This document shows positions 1-11,100 of a stretch of DNA of 64,000 nucleotides, piece after piece (the stretch's first letter is position 1; the number at the start of each line of letters is the position of its first letter). Location: the NCBI GenBank assembly GCA_021464245.1, contig JADCRB010000010.1:62001-126000 (forward strand), in the 5' to 3' direction. The notes under the pieces were generated by a model. That model worked only from the letters and a program-made list of their open reading frames with translations. It was not told the origin of the DNA and ran no database searches. The translations under genes were made by a program, and so were the position numbers. This DNA comes from Carallia brachiata. Lineage: Eukaryota; Streptophyta; Magnoliopsida; Malpighiales; Rhizophoraceae.

Positions 1-1453
1 AAAATTTTCAGTATGATTGTGTCAGGATTATAACAACAAAATCCTAGTACATAAATGCAAACTTGTTAGGTTTGGTTTTTCCAGGAGTTGCTTCACCTAG
101 TGATGCTGTTAGTGCTCCTGGTTAGCACAACCGATCAAAGAATCTCCTATCTTCAGGGGCATAGTCGACTCGTCCAAGTATGTAATTAAATATAGATTTC
201 TATTAGTTAGGTTTATTTTTAATTGTTGCACTCACACTTGTTTTTTTTTTAGGATTATGATGGGGGATGATGTCAATGTACATTGACAGATTCCTATATG
301 TATAAACTTGAGCATACTTTTTGGCTGTAGGTAATCTCCTGTCTTGATAAGCATTTTTGACATGTATAATAAGTAAATTTTAGTAATTTAAAGTATTCAA
401 GGAGGGCGTTGACTTTTGAGATTATACTTTGGTGTTTCTATTGCCCATATTGTTATTTCACAAATTTTAGCAATGATTTAGTTCAATAGAACATTGTTTT
501 TAAAATTTTTTGGCTTCCCAGTTCTTACCATCATTGTATTTGCATTTTCTAAATTACTAACTTTGCTTTATATCTATGGAAGACTAGGTTTGCAATTGGA
601 TGATACTTATGTGGGAGAGAGCTATGGGAAAAATTCATGGAACACCACTTTTTGTGCACATTAGCTTTAATGGACAAACCAAACTATTCTTTGAAGGGTT
701 GCTATGTATTAAGACTTTTGTAATACTACTAAACAACTTTTAGTACATACTTGATGTATGGATTGTTAGCAACTTTATATTTGGTTCTTCAAATTTATAT
801 AGTCTCTTATTAGTATGACTTGAATGTTTATATTAAATCTTATTTTCATTTAATTTAATTGTTGTTCATTGCTCTTATCATCAAAAAATTGTTACCTTTG
901 ACAATCCAAACCGTTGCATTTTTGCAACAAATGCGTTGCCTTCTCGCGTGCACAAATAAATAATTTGCATGAACGCACTGCTGCCTTTTCAATGCCAAAC
1001 TGTTGCCTTTGAGGCCCAAAACTGGCACATATCCAAAGATAAAACTGGTGCCTTTGAGTAACAAACCCGTTGCTTATGCTTCTGCCAAACCGCTGCCTTA
1101 TCACCACCAAAATGCTACTTATTCTCCTAAAAACGCTGCCTTTGAAATTTAAACCCGCTGCAATATATAATTTCATCTGTACTCTTAAGCAGAAAACTGC
1201 TGCATATACTCGTATAAACCACTGCTTAATATTCCATAAAATCGCTGCTTATAGTGACAATAATTGTGCATAAGAGAGATTATGTAACAGCCTTGTAACT
1301 GCTGCAATAACATTGAGAACCACTGTGTTAGGGCTATTGCTGCGCCATCATAATGCAGCGGCTAGGGAACCGCTGCCTTAAGTAATAACCATCAGTTTTA
1401 GGCCTTTAAACAGAGTTATTCAACTGCTGCAAAAGGTCGTTTATGGCATAGTG
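1..1453 (+). mobile_element. Right-hand part of a CACTA-type (En/Spm) DNA transposon
   Basis: The segment ends at 1453 with GGTCGTTTATGGCATAGTG, whose reverse complement begins CACTATGCC, the expected terminus of a CACTA element. The 560 bases before it are packed with a short degenerate repeat, as in CACTA subterminal regions. Immediately after the terminus the sequence enters the middle of a gypsy gag reading frame, so the element probably inserted into that retroelement; the 3-bp target duplication would be ACA (1454-1456). The left end lies outside the window, no transposase was recognised in 1-850, and the internal boundary of the element is not visible. The terminus and repeats are seen; the family assignment is inference. 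Confidence 0.5.
889..1435 (+). repeat. Subterminal repeat array, about 18 degenerate copies of (A)AACCGCTGCCTTTG
   Basis: Units resembling AAACCGCTGCCTTTGA recur every 20-50 bases, for example near 907, 930, 975, 1000, 1046, 1067, 1089, 1131, 1154, 1195, 1240, 1297, 1369 and 1421, with one inverted copy near 1352. Spacing is irregular, unlike a simple tandem array. Clustered short motifs of this kind are typical transposase-binding subterminal repeats of CACTA elements. The small open frames crossing it look incidental. Confidence 0.6.
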
Positions 1454-1864
1454 ACATGTCTAAATTTGAAGAGCTTCTCCTTAGGTGTGAGCTGTATGAA
1501 GACCCTTTCCTTACTATTGGACGTTTTGTTGACAGTCTCAAACTCGAGATTCAAAAAGAGGTCACTTTGCTTGGTCCTGATTCTTTGGAAGAGGCCTGTC
1601 ACAAGGCCTTAGAGGTAGAGAAATACATTAAGACCTCATTGACGTGCTCGTTCCCCTTTGTTGGAGCCCATGCATCCAAAACCTCCTTTTCTTATAGTCC
1701 CACTTCTTAATCCAAGCATATCAATCCATCCACCCTTTTGCATTCCACTCCTGCCACTTCTTGTCTAATAGGATCTTCTTTCAAATCTTGTGCCAGTAAC
1801 CTTCTCGCTGAGTGTTACTAATGCCACAAAAAAGATCACATTGCCTCTCAATGTCCTGAACGTG
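1454..1864 (+). pseudogene. gag fragment with zinc knuckle (Ty3/gypsy)
   Basis: The frame starting SKFEELLLRCELYEDP is gag-like and enters in mid-domain right after the CACTA terminus. A frame 1456-1710 stays open for 84 codons. The nucleocapsid CX2CX4HX4C knuckle lies at 1813-1854 (Cys, Cys, His, Cys all present) but contains an internal TAA between the first two cysteines. No initiator region of gag is present. It is a remnant without coding capacity. Confidence 0.75.
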
Positions 1865-2084
1865 CGCTCGATATAGAGTATGATGATCTTTTAGAGAGTG
1901 AAAATTAGGCTGTTAATCTCTTAGAGTACTTTGGTAAAGATGATGAATTCGGAGAGCAATGCGAGGAAGATGACCAACACTGTGTTGTTCAAGGTGTGTT
2001 TTTTCTACTGTTGTGGACAATAATACGTGGAAATGTACTAGTATATTCCACACTTACATTAGAACTGGAGATTGTAGTTGTAAG

Positions 2085-3700
2085 ATGGTTATTGATGGAG
2101 GGAGTACCATGAATGTTGTTGCGAAATCTGCCCTTTCGAGGTTTAACCTTAAGGCTGAATCACACCTGTAACCATTTCAAGTAGCTTGGGTGAATAAAAC
2201 CACCTTACCAGTCTCAAAGTGGTGCTTAGTTTCCATTCAATTAGGTAACTATAAGGATAAGGTTTACTGTGATGTTTTGCCTATAATGTAGCTCATATTC
2301 TTTGGGGTCACCCTTAGCTCTACGAGCTTAATATGACTAATCATTGTTGGGAGAATACCTATGTCTTCAAGTACAAAGCAAGAACATCATTCTAAACTCA
2401 ACTAAGCCCTCTATTAAGGACACAAGGTCAAAACTGAAATCTCTTCCCCCTATTTCTACTAAGAAAGGCCTTCACATTTTTTACCACAAGGCCTTTGAGA
2501 GGGAGTTAGGGAATAATGACTACATGGTAGTTGTTGTTTCAAAAGAGGTCAGTCTATAGTAAACACACTTCTCGTTGACCTTCCTCTTACTTTTAATAAA
2601 TTGCTAGAGGAATTCATGGACATTATGTCTGATGACCTTTCTAGTGAGCTCCCACCCATACAAGACATACAACATGTCATTGACTTAGTTCCTGATTCAC
2701 AGTTACCTAATCTCTCATACTATAACATGAACCCAAAGAAATGTGAAGAGTTGAATAGTCAAATGAAATCACTACAGTCTAAGGGCTTTATGCGACATAG
2801 TCGCAGTCCTTGTGTTGTTTCTGTTTTATTGACCCTTAAGAAAGATGGGTCATAGAGAATGTGTGTTGATAGTCAGGCTATCAACAAGATCACTATCAAA
2901 TACTGATTTCGCATTTTTAGGCTAGAGGACATCTTTGACATGCTAGCTGATCATAGTTGGTATTCCAAGATAGAATTTTATAGGATAGATTGTATGAGTG
3001 GAAGACTATGTAGGATGGATTGTATGAGTGGCCAGTCATGCCCTTCGAGTTGTCAAACGTTCTTAGTACCTTTATGAGAGTTATGACTCATGTCTTGAAG
3101 CCATTCATCGGTTTGTTCTTAGTGGTCCATTTTGGTAACATCCTTATTGACAGAAAATTTGATAAAGAACACTTAACTTATTTGCAGTTAGTTGTCATCA
3201 CTCTTAAAGAAGCCAAACTGTATGCTAACATTAAAAAATGTACATTTCTGTAGTTTGAGGTGTTATTCTTAGGATTTATTGTTTCTTCCTATGGTATAGC
3301 CGCGGATTTTGAGAAAGTTTGGGTCATTAGTGGCCTGATTCAAGTCTCTTACTAAAACTCGTAGCTTCTATGGCTTAGCCTCCTTCTATCGAAGGTTCAT
3401 TAGGGGATTTAGTATCATTATAGCTCCTATCACTGATTGCTCGAAGAAGGGAGATTTCCAATGGTCTAGTAAAGCTGCTATAGCTTTTAAAGATATAAAA
3501 AAGCAAATCAGTGAAACTCCTATTCTGAGTCATCCCGACTTCAACAGTGTGTTTGAAGTTGCTTACGATGCTTCAGGAGTTAGCATTGGAGGAGTACTGA
3601 GTCAGAAAGGACATCTCGTTGCATTTTTCAGTGAAAAACTCAATGAAGCAAAATAGAAGTCTTTTACTTATGATAAGAAATTTTATGTTTTTGTTCAGTC
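2085..3700 (+). pseudogene. Protease, reverse transcriptase and RNase H remnants (Ty3/gypsy)
   Basis: A protease-like IDGGSTMNVV motif is at 2091-2120. The RT region runs from about 2640 (ELPPIQDIQHVIDLVP) through KKDGS followed by a stop at about 2853, [28 protein letters not shown], and the palm motif, which reads VVHFGNIL at 3123-3146 instead of a YxDD type. RNase H appears at 3550-3650 as FEVAYDASGVSIGGVLSQ. Several in-frame stops (2853, 2905, 3253) and a local duplication near 2990-3030 break the frame, and both catalytic aspartates of the RT palm motif are replaced. Confidence 0.8.
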
Positions 3701-3808
3701 TCTTCATCATTTGAGAGATTGCATGATGAGTATTCTACATGTTCTGATTTTAGTCTTATATTTTAGTCTATTCGTGATGGGCATCGTAGGGACTTCATTG
3801 ATTTTGTT

Positions 3809-4775
3809 GTGTATTGTGGATATTTGTTTGGAGCTAACAAATTGTGCAATCTCCGTAATTCATTTCCTGACTTTTTGGTTTGGAAAATGCATACTAGTGG
3901 GCTAGTTAGTCATTTAGGAGGAGACAAGACCATTGCACTTATTGAGGATAGGTTTTATTGGCTGTCCTTGAGAAAAGATGTGTCTATGATTGTGTCACAG
4001 TGTCGCACATGTCAAGTTGCTAAAGTTAAAAAGCATAACACTGGTTTGTACAATCCACTTTCTGTGCCACATACACCTTGGCGTGATGTTAGCATGGATT
4101 TTGTGCTTGGTTTGCCAAAAACAGCTTGTGGTTATGATTGCATTCTTATGATGTGGATAGATTTTTAAGATGGTTCATTTTTTTTATGTATAAGTCCACT
4201 TATGCATCCCATACTAGTAAGCTATTTTTTAGGGAAGTTAAATTTCACAGTTTGCTGTTTCTATTATGTTTGATAGATATGTTAAATTTGTTAGTTACTT
4301 TTGAAAGACACTTTGGAAATTATTTAGGACTTGCTTGAAATTTTCATCTACATTCTACCCTCAAACAGTTGGTCAAACTAAGGTAGTTAACTGAAGTTTG
4401 AGAGATTTGCTTAGGTGTCATGTGGATGAAAAATAAAGAAATTGGGACTTGATATTGCCAATAGCTAAGTTTGCTCATAATAATTCTGTTAATCGGTCCA
4501 TTAGTAAGAATCATCTTGAGATTGTTCATGGCTATACCCCTCGCACACTTGTTAACCTTGATCCACTTTCCCCTGATCTTCGTTCTTCTGAACCTACAAA
4601 AAATTTTGCCAAGCATGTACATGACTTGCATGTTGATATTAGGCGCAAAATTTCCTTGAGTAATACTACTGATGTGCATCATCAGGAAAGACATTCTAAT
4701 ATGGGTGATTTTGTCATGGTTCGCATTCGACCTACGCATTTTCCTAAACACAAGCCCAAGAAATTACAATTCTGA
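3809..4775 (+). pseudogene. Integrase remnant (Ty3/gypsy)
   Basis: The HHCC zinc domain is recognisable: HTSGLVSHLGGDKT, then DRFYWLSLRKDV and QCRTCQVAK (CxxC at about 3998-4010). The catalytic core begins WRDVSMDFVLGLP with its first aspartate at about 4095, then stops at 4166. The later core and C-terminal part resumes in other frames, with ILPIAKFAHNNS at about 4450 and GDFVMVRIRP at about 4705. The element is inactive. Confidence 0.75.
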
Positions 4776-5073
4776 GACATTGGCCCATACTCCATCATTG
4801 AAAAGCTTAAACCAATGCTTATTTACTTAATTTACCAACTAACTTGAATATTAGTCATATTTTCAATGTGGAGGATTTATCACCTCACTGAGGCACTTTC
4901 AAGCCTCTTTCTTTGTCTTTAGTCTTTATGTAGGTACTATTGTGTCCAAAGCGCCTTCTTTTGCTCTACGGGCAAAGGACATTGATTCTATCCTTGATGA
5001 TGAGTATATTGCTTCTTCTGATAGAGGATTTCGACGCTGCCTTGTTCAGTTGGAAAGGTCATTATACTTCTAA

Positions 5074-6762
5074 ATAAATAAGTAAAGGCTCTTATTTCAA
5101 GTCAACTAATGAATCGTGGACAAAAATAAAAATCTGCTTGCCTTATGCGAAACGTGGTCAATAGAAATTTTGTTGTAATCAAAATACATTCACATTGTAC
5201 GTATAAATAAAATTTCAGAGAAGAATGCTTATACACAAGTAAACAAATGGGTAATCTCTCTATAAACTATTGATAGATAATAATAAGATTTAACTAATTC
5301 TTGCACCTCATACATTTGATTGGGCAACTTAAAAGATCAATAGATGCTCTATTATATGCTAAATGACAACTACCACCAACTACCAATTTTGTCTTGTTTT
5401 TCGCACATACCACTCAGGTGTTTAGAGTTGGTGCTCACATTGTTGTACGATGTTAAACTGTGTACATTGATTAGATTGGAATTCATGGAGAAGGGATAAC
5501 AAATGTCCCATATAAATAAGATTTTTACTTAACAGTTATATTTCAGACAGCACAAAAGTTGCAACGTAGTCTATTCAATAATATTTAATAGTTTATTTAA
5601 ATTTATTTTTTCAAATTCAATCATCTATAGTTCATATCATTTTGACACCACTTTAATCTTACCTGTTTAGATTGTAATAGCTTTAGTCTACATTTATTGC
5701 ATTGTTTTGGATAAGTTTCTTTGTTATAAGGAAAAAATTATCGATTCATCACAAGTCTATTCTTGTCCAACAGTTAGGATGTGTGGCTTTCACCCCTCTT
5801 CTTCGGTGACCAAAATTGTGCAAGCAGTAATATCCTCCCGTTCTCTTGTAAGTACAGATCCTATACCTCCAAATGCAGTTTTAAATCCATTCAACAACTA
5901 TCATCAAAAAATCTATTTGGACATATCAAAAGTGCTGCCTCCTACTAACTCGTCTAGTGTACAAACGCAAATATGTTGATTAAAATGTGCATGTATCTCA
6001 CACAAATTATGTTTACTTTGTCTGTGTTCTTTCAGAGTTTCCTTAAAATTGCAACTTGTTAATTATATAGGAGAGAGGAAGAAGATGAAATAGAAGGAGA
6101 CAAAGAAGACGGGTAGAGTTAGAGAATTGGAGCAAAGAAGAAGATAAAAATATTTTAGAATAATTTTAGAAGTAATTATAAAATACGTTTCTTCTAATTA
6201 GAGTCTAATTTAGTAAAAATAACATTGTTGAAGAATGGTACTTACATTTAAGGATAGATGTAGTAAAAATAATGTTGTTTAAAATGTAAAATAGATCATC
6301 AACTATTAGCTAAGAGAGCTAAATCCAGATTTGAGGATGGACGAGAGTCTTAATAATTTTTTAGCTTTGCATGTTCTTGTATTTATACACTTGTAAACAT
6401 ATATGATAAGCTACCACGCGGCAAATTTTGATACAAATTTATAATCTTGCTAGTTTTGATACTAAGTGGCAAACCTATATAGGTATAGAAAAATGACACA
6501 ATTGGCAAAATCATAGTTTACAATGTGTTATATCTTCAATGTGTACCAAGTGGAAGATTGTGGTATAAGCGAACATTGTGGTATCCACCATGGGATTCAT
6601 GCTACTGATTAAGTGGAGATGGATCTTCAAAACGATGTAAAGAGAACAAATATTTTTTCTGCTATGAAGACGCAAATATGTATTCGTTTTAATAAACCAA
6701 GAATTATGTGTTTTATCTTTTTCCTATTATTACAAATTGTGTTTATGTGCTTTTTGCTCTTT
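5074..6762. other. Intergenic, no gene recognised
   Basis: AT-rich DNA follows the retroelement. A 90-codon open frame at 5707-5979 (+) starts MDKFLCYKEK but matches no family I recognise and sits in low-complexity surroundings. No LTR, RNA gene or promoter was recognised. Confidence 0.4.
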
Positions 6763-7294
6763 AGGGGTGTTTACGGTTTGTTAACTTAACTGAACCACTG
6801 TAATTATTCTTAAACTGAAATTTTTAGTGATGCAAAATTAAAAACTGTTCTTGAAAATTTGGTTAACCGAAAATTTTGGTTCGGTTTCGTTAATTGAATT
6901 TTATTTAAAAAGTTAAAATTATAATGTAAATGTAAAAAAATATTTTTGATATATATTTTTAAAAAATTATAACTATCATTATATATAAAAAAATAATAAT
7001 ATTTGAGATATAATAATATTTTATTAACATTTATTTGTTAATAATTATTGTGTTAATAATATTTTTCTATTATTAGAAAAAAAAAGCAAAAAATATATAT
7101 ATAAAATAACATTTTAGTTTGGATTCAATTAACTAAAGTTATTTAATATTGAAAACTGAAACTAAACTAAAAATTTTGGTTTTTATTCAATTTGGTTAAC
7201 TAATTATATAATTGATTCGATTAATTAAAAATTCGGTTCAACTCGATTTAATTTTCTGAATTAAATGAAGTTTTTAATTTTTTTAAACACCGCT
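6763..7294. mobile_element. MITE-like element with short terminal inverted repeats
   Basis: The left end reads AGGGGTGTTTA and the right end TAAACACCGCT; the reverse complement AGCGGTGTTTA differs from the left at one base. The AT-rich interior contains repeated GGTT(A/C)GG-type words and no coding capacity. The ends resemble the widespread plant non-autonomous elements that begin GGGGTGTT. No clear target-site duplication was found. Confidence 0.5.
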
Positions 7295-8161
7295 ATTACT
7301 CCTCACTAATTTGGTATGTCCTTTTCATAATGGAAGAAAAAGAATGCTCACATGGGTCCACCAACATGGGAACTCCCATCAATGAGGTATTAATAATTAA
7401 ATTTTAGTTGCTTTAGTTGTGCATGCTTGGAATTCATCTGCCAATACATTGTTGCGAAATTCGGAAAACAAAATAAAATTTCCTAATTGATTCTTTAGAA
7501 AAGTTGTCATCTACACCTTTTGTCTGGCAAATATTGGAATACTTGAATTAGAATTCATTATCATTTTTCCTCATTTGATCTACTAATAAAACCTGCGGAA
7601 GGAGTATTTCTGTCAACAAGTGTCCCGACCTTTGCTATAAAGATATGTCTACCTCTTGATTTTCCATGAAAACTTTGCAAGAGAAGTTTACTTATAAAGA
7701 TATGTCTACCTCTTAAAATGCCATTGCATAGTTACTAACATTATAATTGCTAATCAATGACACAAATCACCAAAGATACGAATCTACTCCTCGATGTTAA
7801 GATTTTTTAAAAAATTATTCAAACTCACACAATGAGCGGACCTAATCCTAATAGAATATATATATATATAAGGAAAAGGCCTGATGAAAAATTGAAAAAT
7901 ACATTTTTGTCTTGTGGTGAGCTGCACAGCATTTAAATGTAAGCAGCTTTTTTTCGAGAGTAAATATCCCTACCCGCAAATAAAATCGTGTTAACAAATA
8001 GTCACGAGTACATTGCGTAATTCTGCATAAATAATGAAGCAAATTGTGCCATTGAATTCTGAAATGTCAATTCTGTTGCAATCTGTTATATTATTCACAT
8101 AATTTTAGGAATCGAAAGGAATTTTCACATCTCATTTCTCGTTTGCTTTCCACACTAGGTC
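7295..8161. other. Intergenic; downstream flank of the CESA gene
   Basis: A 22-bp direct repeat, tataaagatatgtctacctc plus TT, occurs twice about 58 bp apart (near 7638 and 7696). The stretch next to 8161 should be the 3' untranslated region of the minus-strand CESA gene; no definite polyadenylation signal was assigned. Confidence 0.35.
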
Positions 8162-11100
8162 TTAACAGTTGATCCCACACTGCTCCACATCGGGACCGGT
8201 AACCCTGATGGTAAAAGGATCAATCCGCACCCATAACAAAGAGAAAATGGAGGCCAGGAGAACGGACCACACAACAACGATTGTAGGTGTTCGGTTCTGG
8301 CGACCCATCAGACCTTTGAGGAAAGGATAGAGATGAATGACCCAGAAAGCAAAGAAAAGCTTGCCAAAGAGCGGACCCCATGACTGATAACCACTGTTAA
8401 TGGCATGTGATATCCCAGCAACGACACCCACGATGTTGATGATGAGGAGAGTTGTTGGCGGGATGAGAAGAGTTGTCCATTTGAACATGTACAGCTCCGC
8501 AAAGCCACCTTCATCGTCTGATGCCTTTGACGTGACCGTGAAGTTAGTGTCAATGCCAGCAAGCACCTTGAGCAAGCCTTGGAAAACAGCAAACAGGTGG
8601 GCTGAAACACCGCCAATAACCCAAAATTGTTCGTTCCTCCACCACTCATCGATTCCAACACCACTCCACCTCATTTCCAGGATACCAGTTGCAAAGATTG
8701 AAAGAAACAGAGATATAAACCATATGCTTGCAAGATTACTTATCTGCAACCAGAACCAGCAAGCCAGAAATTCAGTGCAGCTAAACAATTAGCAGTTGAC
8801 GGACTTCTAAGGTTAGATAACAGTTTGATGCATATGTTCCATTGCTGTATAGAACACAACCTATATGGAAAAAGAAACAAGAAAGAAGCCAGATGGAACA
8901 AATGCTTCCAACATACCTGTGGCATAATGAACTTGTTTGTAAGTAGACAAACAGCTGGAAGCGTGCAATACATCACAAGAGGAATAGCTGTGACAGGATA
9001 AATTGTAGTGTTGATGTATGCGAACCTTTCAAGCCATTTCAGTCTACCACCATAACCATACCATATGGGACAATGTCGACTAAACAGAATTTCAACAGAA
9101 CCTAAAGCCCACCGAAGCACTTGGTTCAAACGATCAGAAAGATTAATAGGAGCAGACCCCTTAAATGCTGGACGCTTGGGCATGCAGTATATTGACCGCC
9201 AACCACGGGCATGCATTTTGAAGCCAGTAAGAATATCTTCTGTAACAGAACCGTAGATCCATCCTATCTGGCAAATTGCATAAAGAACGAGAAAAAATGA
9301 AGAAATAACCCCTTAATGGATGCTTTTTAAGAAATAACCCCTTAATGGATGCTTTTTAAGACATGACCCAGCAGAAGAGAAAAAGATAAACGAACTGGAA
9401 GTCATAACAAATGAAACGGAAGAAAATGAAGACTGAAAGGGATACGAGAACAGACTAACATTTACATGCAACAAAACCAAGTAATTTGAACTGAATAAAC
9501 AGCAGTTAGGTTCGCCTGATTCAGAGGCATATTACCCAGACGCAGAGTATAAATGAGCGGTTGGAACAGTGGATTCAGAGAAGAAACAAGACAGGCACGT
9601 TACAGCATTGAACAAAAGTAATGAAATATACCTCACTTCCCCAGTCTGTTTTGTCTTCGTATCCACAGCTGATAACATGTATAGCCTCTTTGAGAAGAGT
9701 TTCAGGCGTCGCAGATTGAGGAACACCGCCGTTCTCCATAAGTGTCGAGGCAACAAAAACAGAAGACTGCCCGAACCTTTTTTCCAGACTCATTTGAGAC
9801 ATCAATAATGACTTCTCATCATCAAATCCAGCACCTTGATTGAAAATGTAAATATACGTCAATACATAATCGAGCTTACAAAGCAGCTTTCATAAAATCA
9901 TTCATGCAAACTAATTGTGTGCTTAAAATACTGAGAGATAATGGCACGGCATAGCATTTGCACCAAATTAGATGAAACGTAAAATTATAATAAAAAATAG
10001 CCTTTCAGAAAGAAAAAACAAAATGCATTTGATTGGAAAATTGACCAAGAATTGACAAATTTGGACCTTCAACACCCTCTTCTATATCTTCAAGGCTGAA
10101 AACTGGCAATGTAGGATCTACATGCTTTCCAGCTTTCTTCTTGTCCAAGCCCTTTTTACTCGTTTTGGAACTCTTCTTTCTTGACCCACCACAAAGAGAA
10201 GATAGCAATCCTGGCTTTTTATGCTTCGGTTTAAGAGGAGGTTCATAGCCATACAAGGCTGTTCTATTGAACACACATCCAGTACCCACGTACACAGGGC
10301 CTTGAATACCATCCAAACCTCTCAGGTTAATCTAAAATTTCACAAGGTAAGAATCATTCAGATAATCCTAAATAATGATGTTCAATTTTATCTTCATGAA
10401 TGACATTAAATACGAGACAAAGATATTGCATACGCAAATAATAAGTTCTGACGACATCATAAAGCAAAGGAATGTCATTACTCAATAAAAGAATGTGGAA
10501 CTTACATCAAAGAAAACAGTATTGCGATTGGCATATCGATCATTCCTATCAATACCATCAAATCTCTGTGGGAACTGAACATAACAGACGTATTTGCCAA
10601 GATTGGGATCCATCATGAAGCACATAGCTTCCCTCAATGCTTTGCTATTGTTTATGTAGTGATCACAATCAAGATTTAATAAAAATGGTCCATTAGTAAG
10701 GACAGCTGATACTCGTACCTGCAATATTTGCACGTCACTAGATTTGAGGTGGCCTCACACATAAGGGAAGTCATCTGACTTCTTATATCAACTACTTACA
10801 AGTGCATTCATGGCACCAGCTTTCTTGTGGTGCTGGAAGCCTGGACGTTTTTCACGAGAGACATAAACCAACCGAGGCAGCTCATTACCCTCAGCATCAA
10901 GCCCTCCACTTTGGCCTAAGAAAACCTGAAAACATATAATGGTGGTCTTAAAAACAAAATTATGCTAGGGAACTATTAGAGCTGGCTACAACATAACCAG
11001 CAAATCACAACCAAAATGTGCACATAAAAAAAAAAATGGAAGCTGAGAAAATGGCACAAAACCAAAAGATAACATGGTAAAAAAGAAGGGACGGGGAAGA

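Larger units (their letters stand above)
1454..5073 (+). mobile_element. Degenerate Ty3/gypsy LTR retrotransposon, gag-pol body
   Basis: Fragments of a gypsy polyprotein occur in canonical order on one strand: gag, a CCHC zinc knuckle, protease, reverse transcriptase, RNase H, integrase HHCC and core, the integrase C-terminal region, and a tail reading FNVEDLSPH followed by IDSILDDEYIASSDRGFRR, as at the end of many plant gypsy polyproteins. Order RT-RNaseH-integrase separates it from copia. Stops and frameshifts break every domain, so it is an old inactive copy. No LTR was recognised at the 3' side, and the 5' part is displaced or lost at the CACTA junction. Confidence 0.85.
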
